Shown piece after piece: positions 6,020 through 12,350 of a stretch of 18,736 nucleotides of DNA; the stretch's first letter is position 1; every line of letters starts with the position of its first letter. A program made the position numbers and the translations under genes. This stretch comes from Bog-756 sp036553725 (GTDB lineage: Bacteria; Actinomycetota; Acidimicrobiia; Acidimicrobiales; RAAP-2), in contig DATBOO010000111.1 in assembly GCA_036553725.1 (NCBI GenBank), positions 1-18,736 of the forward strand, in the 5' to 3' direction. Below the pieces are notes generated by a model, which saw only the letters and a list, made by a program, of their open reading frames with translations, ran no database searches and was not told the origin of the DNA.

Positions 6020-6045
6020 GCATCCGGCGGAAGGGAGCGCGCCCG

Positions 6046-6129
6046 ATGGCCATCACCCCCGACCTCACCGTGCCGGTGCTCGTCGCCGATGCGAGGACCG
6101 GGTGGGCTCCGGCAAGGGCCGCGGCGTGA
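6046..6129 (+). CDS. 27-aa ORF overlapping the second GNAT start
   Basis: ATG 6046 is preceded by a plausible Shine-Dalgarno (GGAAGGGAG, about 8 nt spacer) and a TATCCT -10 box. It encodes MAITPDLTVPVLVADARTGW and seven more residues, ending at TGA 6127-6129, which overlaps the GTG start of the acetyltransferase at 6126 (GTGA). The arrangement repeats that seen in front of the first GNAT gene. It may be a leader ORF for translational coupling. No homology is recognised. Confidence 0.35.
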   Translation: MAITPDLTVPVLVADARTGWAPARAAA

Positions 6130-6175
6130 GCCCCGGCGTGGGTCCCGGTGTGGGCCCCGGCCCGGGCTCCGGCGC
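6126..6175 (+). repeat. 12-bp imperfect repeat at GNAT 5' end
   Basis: GTG(A/G)(G/-)CCCCGGC-like units (ccccggcgtggg, tcccggtgtggg, ccccggcccggg) repeat about every 12 bp and encode PGVG / PGPG. The repeat offers several in-frame GTG codons, which makes the exact start ambiguous. Confidence 0.55.
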
Positions 6176-6770
6176 CCCGTGGCTGGTCGACCGCCCAGAC
6201 GAGCACCTGGAAGGCGGGGACATCAACCTCTGCCGGGCGAACGCCGGCGACCTGGAGGAGTTGGTCGAGGCGGTCAACGACAGCCTCGAGCACCTTCGGC
6301 CCTGGATGCCCTGGGCCCAGCAGCCGGCGACTCCCGAATCGATCGGGGCCTTCCTGCAACAGGCCGACGCCACCTGGCGGGAGGGCCGCGAGTTCCAGTT
6401 CGCCATCCGCGGCCCCCGCCGGGCCGCGCCCCGCTCCCTGATCGGCTTCTGCGGATTGCACGACCGGGTGGGAGCCGGCGCCCTCGAGATCGGCTACTGG
6501 GTGCGGGTTGACTGCACGGGACGGGGTGTGGCCACCGGGGCCGCCACCCTGCTGGCCGCGGAGGCTCTCGCCCTCGAGGGCGTCACCCGGGTCGAGATCC
6601 GCTGTGACGAGGGGAACGTGAGGAGCGCGGCGATCCCACCCAGGCTCGGGTTCCGGCTCGACCGGGTGGAGGACCGATCCCCGGAGGCACCGGGGGAGAG
6701 CCAACGACTGATGATCTGGACGGCGGGCCCCGACGCCGTCGCCTCTCCTCCGGGCGGGACCCGGTCCTAG
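6126..6770 (+). CDS. GNAT family acetyltransferase (RimJ/RimL-like)
   Basis: A 214-aa acetyltransferase of the ribosomal-protein-acetylating RimJ/RimL sub-family; the true acceptor is unknown. Marks are INLCRANAGDLEELVEAVND, SLEHLRPWMPWAQQ (the typical L-R-P-W-M-P-W element), SLIGFCGLHDR, LEIGYWVRVDCTGRGVATGA (motif A) and VEIRCDEGNVRSAAIPPRLGF. The N-terminal 16 or so residues are a Gly/Pro/Val repeat encoded by a 12-bp repeat and are likely disordered. GTG 6126 is chosen because it overlaps the stop of the 27-aa ORF; GTG 6102 or later GTGs in the repeat are alternatives. The permease gene follows 34 nt downstream and may have its own start signal. Confidence 0.85.
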   Translation: MSPGVGPGVGPGPGSGAPWLVDRPDEHLEGGDINLCRANAGDLEELVEAVNDSLEHLRPWMPWAQQPATPESIGAFLQQADATWREGREFQFAIRGPRRAAPRSLIGFCGLHDRVGAGALEIGYWVRVDCTGRGVATGAATLLAAEALALEGVTRVEIRCDEGNVRSAAIPPRLGFRLDRVEDRSPEAPGESQRLMIWTAGPDAVASPPGGTRS

Positions 6771-6804
6771 CGGAGCCGATCCCAGCGGGGCATGCTTGTC
6801 GGGG

Positions 6805-8001
6805 ATGTCCCTCCCCCGACGCGATCAGGTGCCCGGGGATCCCACCGGGGACTGGATCACGCTCGGAGGCTGGGCCCTCGGCGGGCTGGGAGTGGCGGCC
6901 GCCCTGGTGGCCTGGGGGTGGGACGGCGCCGGGGCCCGGGCCGCCGCCTCCCAGGTCTGGTCGCCGTTCATCCTGGTGGCAGGGTTGCTCCTGATCGGGC
7001 TGGTGGCCGACGAGGACGGGCTGTTCGCCGCCGCCGGGCACCGGCTGGCCGCCCTGGCCCCCAACGGGTTCGCCCTGTTCGCCGGGGCGGCACTGACCAT
7101 CGCCATCGTGACGGCCCTGCTCAACCTCGACACGTCGGTCGTGTTCCTCACCCCGGTCCTCGTCTACGCGGCCCGGAGTCGGGGCCAGGGCGAGGTGGCG
7201 CTACTGACCGCCTGCCTCCTGCTCTCGAATGCCGCCAGCACCCTCCTCCCCGGCTCGAATCTCACCAATCTCATCGTCCTCGGCCACCTCCACCTCTCGG
7301 GGGGGCAGTTCCTGGCGCACATGGCCCTCCCCTGGGCGGTCTCGGTCCTCCTGACCGGATCGGTGATCGCCTGGGCCGAGCGTCGGCCGCTGCGAGCGGC
7401 GGCGGCCGGGGCCGGGGCCGGGGCCGGGCCACCTGTGGACACCGCACCGGTGACCGGGCGCCTCGGAGCCGTCGGGGTGCTGGCGGCGACCGTCCTGGTC
7501 CTCGTCCTCCACTCACCGGCGTTGCCGGTCGCCGCCGTCGGCGTCCTTGTCATCGCCATCCGGCTGACCAGAGGCCGGGAACGGTTCGACCGGGTAACCG
7601 AGGTGCTCGGACTGCCGGTCCTTATCGGGCTCTTCGGCATCGCCGTGGCCCTCGGAACCCTCGGCCGGGCCTGGTCGGGCCCGGCCACCCTCCTGTCCCA
7701 CCTCGATGGCGTCGGCACCGCCGCCTTGGCCGCGGGATCAACGGTGTTGGTCAACAATCTGCCCGCCGCATCCCTCCTGGCGGCGCGGGTCCCTCCCCAC
7801 CCGTTCGCGCTGCTGGTGGGTCTCGACATCGGACCCAACCTCTTCGTCACGGGTTCGCTGGCCTGGATCCTGTGGTGGCGCACGATCCGGACCTCCGGAT
7901 CGACGGCGCCGCTGGCCCGGACCATCGGGCTCGGCCTGATCACCGTCCCACTGTCGATGGCGGCGGCGCTGGGCATGCTGGCCGTGACCGGTTCGCTCTG
8001 A
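6805..8001 (+). CDS. ArsB/NhaD-like (ion transporter superfamily) permease
   Basis: A polytopic membrane protein of 398 aa with about 10-11 hydrophobic segments. It fits the ArsB/NhaD/SLC13-type ion transporter superfamily, with its two inverted halves. Half 1 carries TALLNLDTSVVFLTPVLVYA and NAASTLLPGSNLTNLIVLGH, and half 2 carries VLVNNLPAASLLAARVPP followed by GLDIGPNLFVTGSLAWILWW. The NNLPAA and GxNxxPN-like hairpins are the substrate-site signatures of arsenite/Na+ carriers. Substrate cannot be assigned; no arsR, arsC or arsA is nearby. ATG 6805 is chosen because a CATGCT hexamer (6791-6796, one mismatch to TANNNT) lies 8 nt upstream; TTG 6796 adds three residues. A Gly/Ala-rich loop lies between the halves. 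It converges on the FKBP gene. Confidence 0.82.
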   Translation: MSLPRRDQVPGDPTGDWITLGGWALGGLGVAAALVAWGWDGAGARAAASQVWSPFILVAGLLLIGLVADEDGLFAAAGHRLAALAPNGFALFAGAALTIAIVTALLNLDTSVVFLTPVLVYAARSRGQGEVALLTACLLLSNAASTLLPGSNLTNLIVLGHLHLSGGQFLAHMALPWAVSVLLTGSVIAWAERRPLRAAAAGAGAGAGPPVDTAPVTGRLGAVGVLAATVLVLVLHSPALPVAAVGVLVIAIRLTRGRERFDRVTEVLGLPVLIGLFGIAVALGTLGRAWSGPATLLSHLDGVGTAALAAGSTVLVNNLPAASLLAARVPPHPFALLVGLDIGPNLFVTGSLAWILWWRTIRTSGSTAPLARTIGLGLITVPLSMAAALGMLAVTGSL

Positions 8002-8010
8002 CGGGGTCGG

Positions 8011-8032
8011 CGCCCTCGGGAGCCGAGGGGCG
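8011..8032. terminator. Bidirectional hairpin between permease and FKBP genes
   Basis: CCCTCGG (8013-8019) pairs with CCGAGGG (8023-8029) around GAG, and the flanking CG/CG extends the stem with one bulged G. It sits in the 38-nt gap between two convergent genes and can serve both strands. There is no T-run. Confidence 0.55.
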
Positions 8033-8039
8033 TCGGGTG

Positions 8040-8588
8040 TCAGCCGATCTTCACCATGTCCACGATGAAGACCAGCGTGTCGTTGGCAGCGATGCCGGGT
8101 CCTGGAGCGTTCGCTCCGTACCCGAGGCTGGGTGGGATGACCAGCTCGCGTCGGCCTCCTGCCTTCATGCCCACCACCCCCTGGTCCCATCCCGTGATCA
8201 CGTTGCCCTCACCCAACACGAACGAGAAGGGCTGGCTGTCCCACGATGCCTGGATCTCCTTCCCAGACGAGTACGTCGCCAGGACGTACTGCACGGTGAC
8301 GTTGTCCCCGGCCTTGGCCGCGGGCCCGGTGCCCACGATCAGGTCGGTGCTCTGGAGCTGGGTCGGTGGGGCTCCCGGCGGCACGGTGACCGTCGGCTTG
8401 GTCCCGAGGGTGCCGGCCGGCGACGGGTCCTGCACCGGCACCGTGGCCACCGGGGCCGCCGTCGTCGCCGGCGTGGTGGCCGGTGTTGCCGAGGTGGTCG
8501 GGCTCGACGACGATCCGCTGCTGCACCCGGCCAGGCCGAGGGTGGCCACTGCCAGCACGGCGAGTGACCACGGACGAAAGCGGGGCAT
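8040..8588 (-). CDS. Lipoprotein FKBP-type peptidyl-prolyl isomerase
   Basis: A 182-aa secreted lipoprotein with a C-terminal FKBP domain, which catalyses cis-trans isomerisation at proline on the outer face of the membrane. The signal sequence MPRFRPWSLAVLAVATLGLA leads to a lipobox LAGC with Cys22. A Ser/Thr/Pro/Ala-rich linker follows (about residues 23-60). The FKBP domain contains VTVQYVLATYSSGKEI, FVLGEGNVITGWDQGVVGMK, GGRRELVIPPSLGYG and NDTLVFIVDMVKI. Aromatic-pocket residues of the family (the Y of VQY, WDQG, IPPSLGYG) are present, so activity is likely. ATG 8588 is supported by AAAGGAAA about 9 nt upstream. A TACCTT hexamer at 8659-8654 on the same strand could be the -10 box with a leader near 60 nt. 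Confidence 0.93.
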   Translation of the reverse strand: MPRFRPWSLAVLAVATLGLAGCSSGSSSSPTTSATPATTPATTAAPVATVPVQDPSPAGTLGTKPTVTVPPGAPPTQLQSTDLIVGTGPAAKAGDNVTVQYVLATYSSGKEIQASWDSQPFSFVLGEGNVITGWDQGVVGMKAGGRRELVIPPSLGYGANAPGPGIAANDTLVFIVDMVKIG

Positions 8589-8780
8589 GGAGGGTTTCCT
8601 TTCCGGAGGCGGGTTGTGGGAGCACGGCCGTGGACGCCGCCGCGGCTGAGAAGAAGGTAGTCGGCGGCCGGCGCCGGTGGGGGCCGCCCCGGCCGGGCGG
8701 ATCGGGGCCCGGTTCGGGTCCCTTCCCACCTCCGTCCCCTGTCGATCAGCGCCGTCGCACCCTCCTGGCACCATGGCTTC
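8589..8780. promoter_or_regulatory. Divergent intergenic region FKBP / DUF222-HNH
   Basis: The 192-bp gap holds, on the minus strand, a TACCTT -10 candidate (8654-8659) and the ribosome binding site of the FKBP gene. On the plus strand a CACCCT hexamer (8758-8763) lies 9 nt before ATG 8773. That ATG opens a three-codon ORF (Met-Ala-Ser) whose TGA overlaps the GTG 8781 start of the HNH gene. No gene is seen in the gap. Confidence 0.4.
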
Positions 8781-10064
8781 GTGACACTCCAAACGCTCCA
8801 GCAGGTGGCGGCCGACCTACGGTCGGCGCTCTCGGACCTCGAGCCTGAACGGCTGAGCGGTCCGGACGCCGACCGCCTGCTCGGGGTCTTCGCCGAAATC
8901 GAGAAGTTGGCCGCCGGCGGAAAGCTGCTCGCCGCCCGCAGGGTGGAGTCATCCAACGTCTGGCGCAGGAGGGGCCACCGGTCGGCCGCCGCCCATCTCG
9001 CCGCCGCCACCGGCACCGGGCTCGGGCCGGCCATCAACGCCCTCGAAGCGGCCCGCCAGCTCGGCGCCCTACCGACCACCGAGGAAGCCGTGCGCAACGG
9101 ACGGTTGTCGGAGACCCAGGTCAAAGAGATCGCCGGTGCCGCCATCGTCCAACCGGGGGCGGAGCAGGAGTTGGTCGAGGCGGCGGAGAACCAGCCGCTC
9201 AACGTGTTGAAGCTGCGGTGCCGGCGGGTCAAGGCCACCGGACCCGCTCTGAGCGCCACCTACGAGTCCATTCGCCGGGGACGGTACCTGCGCAACTGGA
9301 CGGACGGGGACGGGGCGGTCCGGTTCGATGCCAGGTTGACTCCTGACGAGGGGGCCCGCCTCCTGGCTGCCGTCACCGCCCGGGGGGACCGGCTGGCCGT
9401 CGAGGCCAGGCGCTGCGGACACGAGGAGCCGCGCAAGGCACTGGCGGCCGATGCCCTGGTCCTGCTGGCCTGCGGCGGGGGCCCCGACCCCGCCGAAGCC
9501 CCGGGCGCCCATGGCACCGGTGGGAAGCGAGGCACCGGTGGGAAGCGAGGCACCGGTGGGACGGGCGGCGGAGGTGGCACCGGCGGGCGCGGACCGGCCG
9601 CCACGGTCCATGTCCGGGTGGACCATGCGGCCCTGGTGCGGGGTGGCCTCGAGCCCGGTGAGATCTGCGAGATACCCGGCGTCGGGCCGATACCGGTGGA
9701 GGTCGCCCGCCGCCTGGCCGTCGACTCGATCCTGCACGTCCTGGTCACCAAGGGTGTGGACGTGACCGCCGTCGCCCACGCCGGGCGCACCATCCCGGCC
9801 CCGGTCAGAAGGGCGCTCGTGGAGCGCGATCCGGTCTGTGTGGTCCCGGGCTGCGGTGTCGGGGAGGAGCTCGAGATCGACCACGTCGAGCCGTTCGGGG
9901 AGGGTGGGGTGACCGGACTGGCCAACCTGGTGAGGTTGTGTCATTGGCACCACTACCTGAAGACCCATCAGCGCCATCAACTGGAGCCCGCTGATCACGG
10001 CTGGCGGTGGATCCCGCCCGACGATTCCAGATCGAAGGGGTTCTCGCTGCACCGGTCGGGGTAG
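8781..10064 (+). CDS. DUF222 / HNH endonuclease domain protein (13E12-type)
   Basis: A 427-aa protein with an N-terminal DUF222 region (about residues 1-240: LLGVFAEIEKLAAGGKLLAARRV, RGHRSAAAHLAAATG, RNGRLSETQVKEIAGAA, FDARLTPDEGARLLAAV) and a C-terminal HNH nuclease motif at about 353-395. The HNH motif shows Cys353/Cys358, the ELEIDH His368, the asparagine of GLANL, and the CHWHH cluster, so metal-binding and catalytic residues look intact. Such proteins occur in many copies in actinobacterial genomes; their role is unresolved and mobile-element association has been suggested. Between the domains lies a Gly/Thr/Lys linker encoded by an 18-bp tandem repeat. The GTG start overlaps the stop of a three-codon ORF. 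It converges on larC. Confidence 0.93.
   Translation: MTLQTLQQVAADLRSALSDLEPERLSGPDADRLLGVFAEIEKLAAGGKLLAARRVESSNVWRRRGHRSAAAHLAAATGTGLGPAINALEAARQLGALPTTEEAVRNGRLSETQVKEIAGAAIVQPGAEQELVEAAENQPLNVLKLRCRRVKATGPALSATYESIRRGRYLRNWTDGDGAVRFDARLTPDEGARLLAAVTARGDRLAVEARRCGHEEPRKALAADALVLLACGGGPDPAEAPGAHGTGGKRGTGGKRGTGGTGGGGGTGGRGPAATVHVRVDHAALVRGGLEPGEICEIPGVGPIPVEVARRLAVDSILHVLVTKGVDVTAVAHAGRTIPAPVRRALVERDPVCVVPGCGVGEELEIDHVEPFGEGGVTGLANLVRLCHWHHYLKTHQRHQLEPADHGWRWIPPDDSRSKGFSLHRSG
9513..9563 (+). repeat. 18-bp tandem repeat in the HNH gene linker
   Basis: GGCACCGGTGGGAAGCGA at 9513-9530 is repeated exactly at 9531-9548, with a third partial copy (15 nt) from 9549. It encodes GTGGKR repeats in the linker between DUF222 and HNH, adding positive charge. 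The unit is a multiple of three, so length variation keeps frame. Confidence 0.9.
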
Positions 10065-10102
10065 GACCGCCGGCGCGGAAACATCCCGGACCGGGTCGCC
10101 AC

Positions 10103-11527
10103 TCAGGCCGAGTCGTCCCCACCTTCTGCCGGTCCACCGGGATGAAGTGCCGGGTCGACGGCCGCACGGCCTACTCCGGCTTCGGCCACGGTTCCACCGG
10201 ATCCGTTCGCCGGGCCACCACCCTCCAGGCCACCGTGCTGGTCCCGCCAGAGCGCTTCGGCGCGGAAGGCAACCTCACGCAGCGATTGCCCGGTGTGCCG
10301 GGAGGCCCGGGCCACGTCCTCATATTCCGCCTTGATCCGTCCCGCGCTCACCTTGATCCTGATCAGCTGCCCGTCGATCGACACCGGGTCCCACCGGCGG
10401 GCCACCGGCCAGCGCTCGGCGGCGGTCACCCTCACCCCCAGCGATCCGGTGGTGTCGCGGAGCACATCCCGGAGGGCGGCGATCATCGCCGGGTCGCAAA
10501 GGACATGGACGACGGAACCCGGACGCCCCTTCTTCATCACCACCGGGGTGAGCCAGGCGTCGTGGGCGCCGGCTTCGAGCAGGACGCCGATGGCGTGGGC
10601 CAACTGCTCACCGGTGGCGTCGTCCACGTTGGCTTCGAGCATCGACACCGGCTGGCCGGCGTCGGAATCCGCGTCGACGCCGGCGACGGCTCCCGTGGTC
10701 GGGCCCGCATCGGAACCGCTCAGCCGGTCGACCCTCGCACCGGTGACTACCTGGGTGCAGTTGGGGAGCTCGTCGAGCTCGCGGGCCCCGGCCCCGAAGC
10801 CCTGCCCGGTGACTCGCATCGGGGGCATCGGCCCGAAGCCGGAGGACAGGGCGGCCAGCAACGCCGCCCCGGTCGGCGTGGTGAGCTCCACCGGGACGTT
10901 CCGGCCCCAAGTGGGGATGCCCTCGAGCAGCGCCACCACCGCCGGTGCCGGATTGGGCAGCATGCCGTGGCCGGCCCGCACCATTCCCAGCCCGGTCGCC
11001 ACCGGGCTGGCCCGGACGTCGTCGATGCCGAGCACCTCCAGCGCGGCGGCGGTGCCCACGATGTCCACGATGGTGTCGTGCCCGCCGACCTCGTGGAAGT
11101 GGACCTGGTCCACCGGCCGGCGATGGAGCCTGGCCTCCACGTCGGCCAACACCGCGAACGTGGCCAGGGCCCGGCCGGCCACCCGGTCGGGCAGGCGCGC
11201 CTCTTCGATCAGCCCGACGATGTGGGCGTGGGTGCGCACCACCACGGTGTCGTGGACCGAGACCAGGGCCCGGGATGCGGCAATGCCGCCTCGCAGGACC
11301 GGCTGGACCTCGAGCGTCCACCCGGCCAGGGGCAGGCGCTCCAGCAGGGCCAGGACCTCGTCGAAGTCGGCGCCCGCATCGAGCAGGCTGCCGAGCGCCA
11401 TGTCCCCGGCGATGCCGGCGTAGCAGTGGAACCAGGCCACGGAGCGGGCGCGACCGCCGGCCGGGGCGATGTCGGCACCCACCGGGATCGCGGGCCTGGC
11501 GGTGCCTCTGGAACCGGGGGTGCTCAT
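10103..11527 (-). CDS. larC: Nickel insertion protein LarC (Ni-pincer cofactor synthesis)
   Basis: LarC is the CTP-dependent cyclometallase that inserts nickel into the dithiolated pincer nucleotide. The 474-aa ORF contains both halves uninterrupted. LarC1 shows WFHCYAGIAGDMALGSLLDAG, VHFHEVGGHDTIVDIVG, GMLPNPAPAVVALLEG and VELTTPTGAALLAAL; LarC2 shows MLEANVDDATGEQLAHA, DAWLTPVVMKKGRPG, TGSLGVRVTAAERW and IKAEYEDVARASRHTG. In Lactiplantibacillus the halves are joined by programmed frameshifting; here no shift is needed. A low-complexity Gly/Ala tail of about 40 residues follows. The ATG overlaps the larB stop by 4 bp (ATGA), so the two are coupled. The first 25 residues look like an extra tail before the domain. 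Confidence 0.93.
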   Translation of the reverse strand: MSTPGSRGTARPAIPVGADIAPAGGRARSVAWFHCYAGIAGDMALGSLLDAGADFDEVLALLERLPLAGWTLEVQPVLRGGIAASRALVSVHDTVVVRTHAHIVGLIEEARLPDRVAGRALATFAVLADVEARLHRRPVDQVHFHEVGGHDTIVDIVGTAAALEVLGIDDVRASPVATGLGMVRAGHGMLPNPAPAVVALLEGIPTWGRNVPVELTTPTGAALLAALSSGFGPMPPMRVTGQGFGAGARELDELPNCTQVVTGARVDRLSGSDAGPTTGAVAGVDADSDAGQPVSMLEANVDDATGEQLAHAIGVLLEAGAHDAWLTPVVMKKGRPGSVVHVLCDPAMIAALRDVLRDTTGSLGVRVTAAERWPVARRWDPVSIDGQLIRIKVSAGRIKAEYEDVARASRHTGQSLREVAFRAEALWRDQHGGLEGGGPANGSGGTVAEAGVGRAAVDPALHPGGPAEGGDDSA

Positions 11528-12327
11528 GGGAGCATCCGGGCGACGGCGCAGGCGGCGCCGAACCCATTGTCGATCCCGACCACGGCGACTCCCGCTGCGC
11601 AGGAGGCGTGCATGGCCAGGAGTGCGGTCACGCCTTCGAGGGCCGCCCCGTAGCCGGTGCTGGTGGGCACGGCCACCACCGGGGCCGGCGTGACGCCGCC
11701 GACGAGACTGGCCAGTGCGCCTTCCATCCCGGCCACCACCACCACCGCGTCGGCATCGGCGAGCTCGTCGGCCGAGGCCAGCAGGCGGTGCACCCCGGCC
11801 ACCCCGCAGTCGGCGAGCAGGGTGGGCCGGAGCCCGAGGGCGGTCAGCGTGGCCTCGCACTCGCGGGCCACGGGAAGATCCGAGGTCCCGGCGGTCACCA
11901 CCAGCGTGCGAGCCGATCGGCGGGGCGACGGCCGCCACACCACCACGGAGAGCTCTCCGCGGACCTGGTCCGCCCCGGTCGCCGTCCCGGTGACGGTGCG
12001 GACCCCCTCGGGGTGCTCGGCCATGGCCAACTCCACCTGGGAGGCATCGGCCCTGGTCAGGATCACCGGCCCCCCCGCGGCCGGACCGCCGGTCGTCTCC
12101 GCGCCCTCCCCCAGCAGCTCCGCCACGATCGACGCGCACTGCCGCGGGGTCTTGCCCTGCCCGTAGACGGCCTCGGGGAGCCCGAGGCGCAGGCTGCGGT
12201 GGTGGTCGACCCTCGCAAACCCCAGGTCGGCGAAGGGGAGCCGCCGGAGCTGGTGCACGGCGTCGTCGGGTGAGCAGGCGCCGGAGCGCACGTCGGCCAG
12301 CAGGCGTTGCAGCGCGGGTTCGTCCAT
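11524..12327 (-). CDS. larB: Pyridinium carboxylase/hydrolase LarB (Ni-pincer cofactor synthesis)
   Basis: LarB carboxylates the pyridinium ring of nicotinic acid adenine dinucleotide and hydrolyses the pyrophosphate, giving P2CMN for LarE. The protein is 267 aa with an N-terminal helical part (LQRLLADVRSG, PFADLGFARVDHHRSLRLGLPEAVYGQGKT) and a PurE-like C-terminal domain (VVTAGTSDLPVARECE, DCGVAGVHRLL, VVVAGMEGALASLVGG, PVVAVPTSTGYG). Cys243 in MHASCAAGVAVVGIDNGFG corresponds to Cys221 of the characterised enzyme, which attacks the nicotinic ring. ATG 12327 is chosen because a GATAGT hexamer lies 7 nt upstream; GTG 12336 would add three residues. It is divergent from pheA with only 23 bp between starts. 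Confidence 0.93.
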   Translation of the reverse strand: MDEPALQRLLADVRSGACSPDDAVHQLRRLPFADLGFARVDHHRSLRLGLPEAVYGQGKTPRQCASIVAELLGEGAETTGGPAAGGPVILTRADASQVELAMAEHPEGVRTVTGTATGADQVRGELSVVVWRPSPRRSARTLVVTAGTSDLPVARECEATLTALGLRPTLLADCGVAGVHRLLASADELADADAVVVVAGMEGALASLVGGVTPAPVVAVPTSTGYGAALEGVTALLAMHASCAAGVAVVGIDNGFGAACAVARMLP

Positions 12328-12350
12328 GGTGTTCACTATCCTGCCTGGGT
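12328..12350. promoter_or_regulatory. 23-bp divergent promoter region larB / pheA with overlapping -10 boxes
   Basis: On the plus strand TATCCT (12337-12342) ends 8 nt before the pheA ATG. On the minus strand GATAGT (12340-12335, one mismatch to TANNNT) ends 7 nt before the larB ATG. The hexamers share four base pairs, so RNA polymerase cannot melt both at once. Each gene's -35 region falls inside the other's coding sequence. Confidence 0.5.

Noticed and set aside
6792..8567. 591-aa plus-strand frame across permease and FKBP
   Set aside because: Shadow of the permease in another frame; extremely rich in Arg/Pro/Gly, no domain, and overlaps two recognised genes.
10007..11653. 548-aa plus-strand frame antisense to larC
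   Set aside because: Opposite to larC, which has strong family motifs; composition is that of a shadow frame.
12270..12350. Upstream extension of pheA by 27 residues
   Set aside because: The extension overlaps larB, has shadow-like composition, and the -10 box plus start of homology support ATG 12351.
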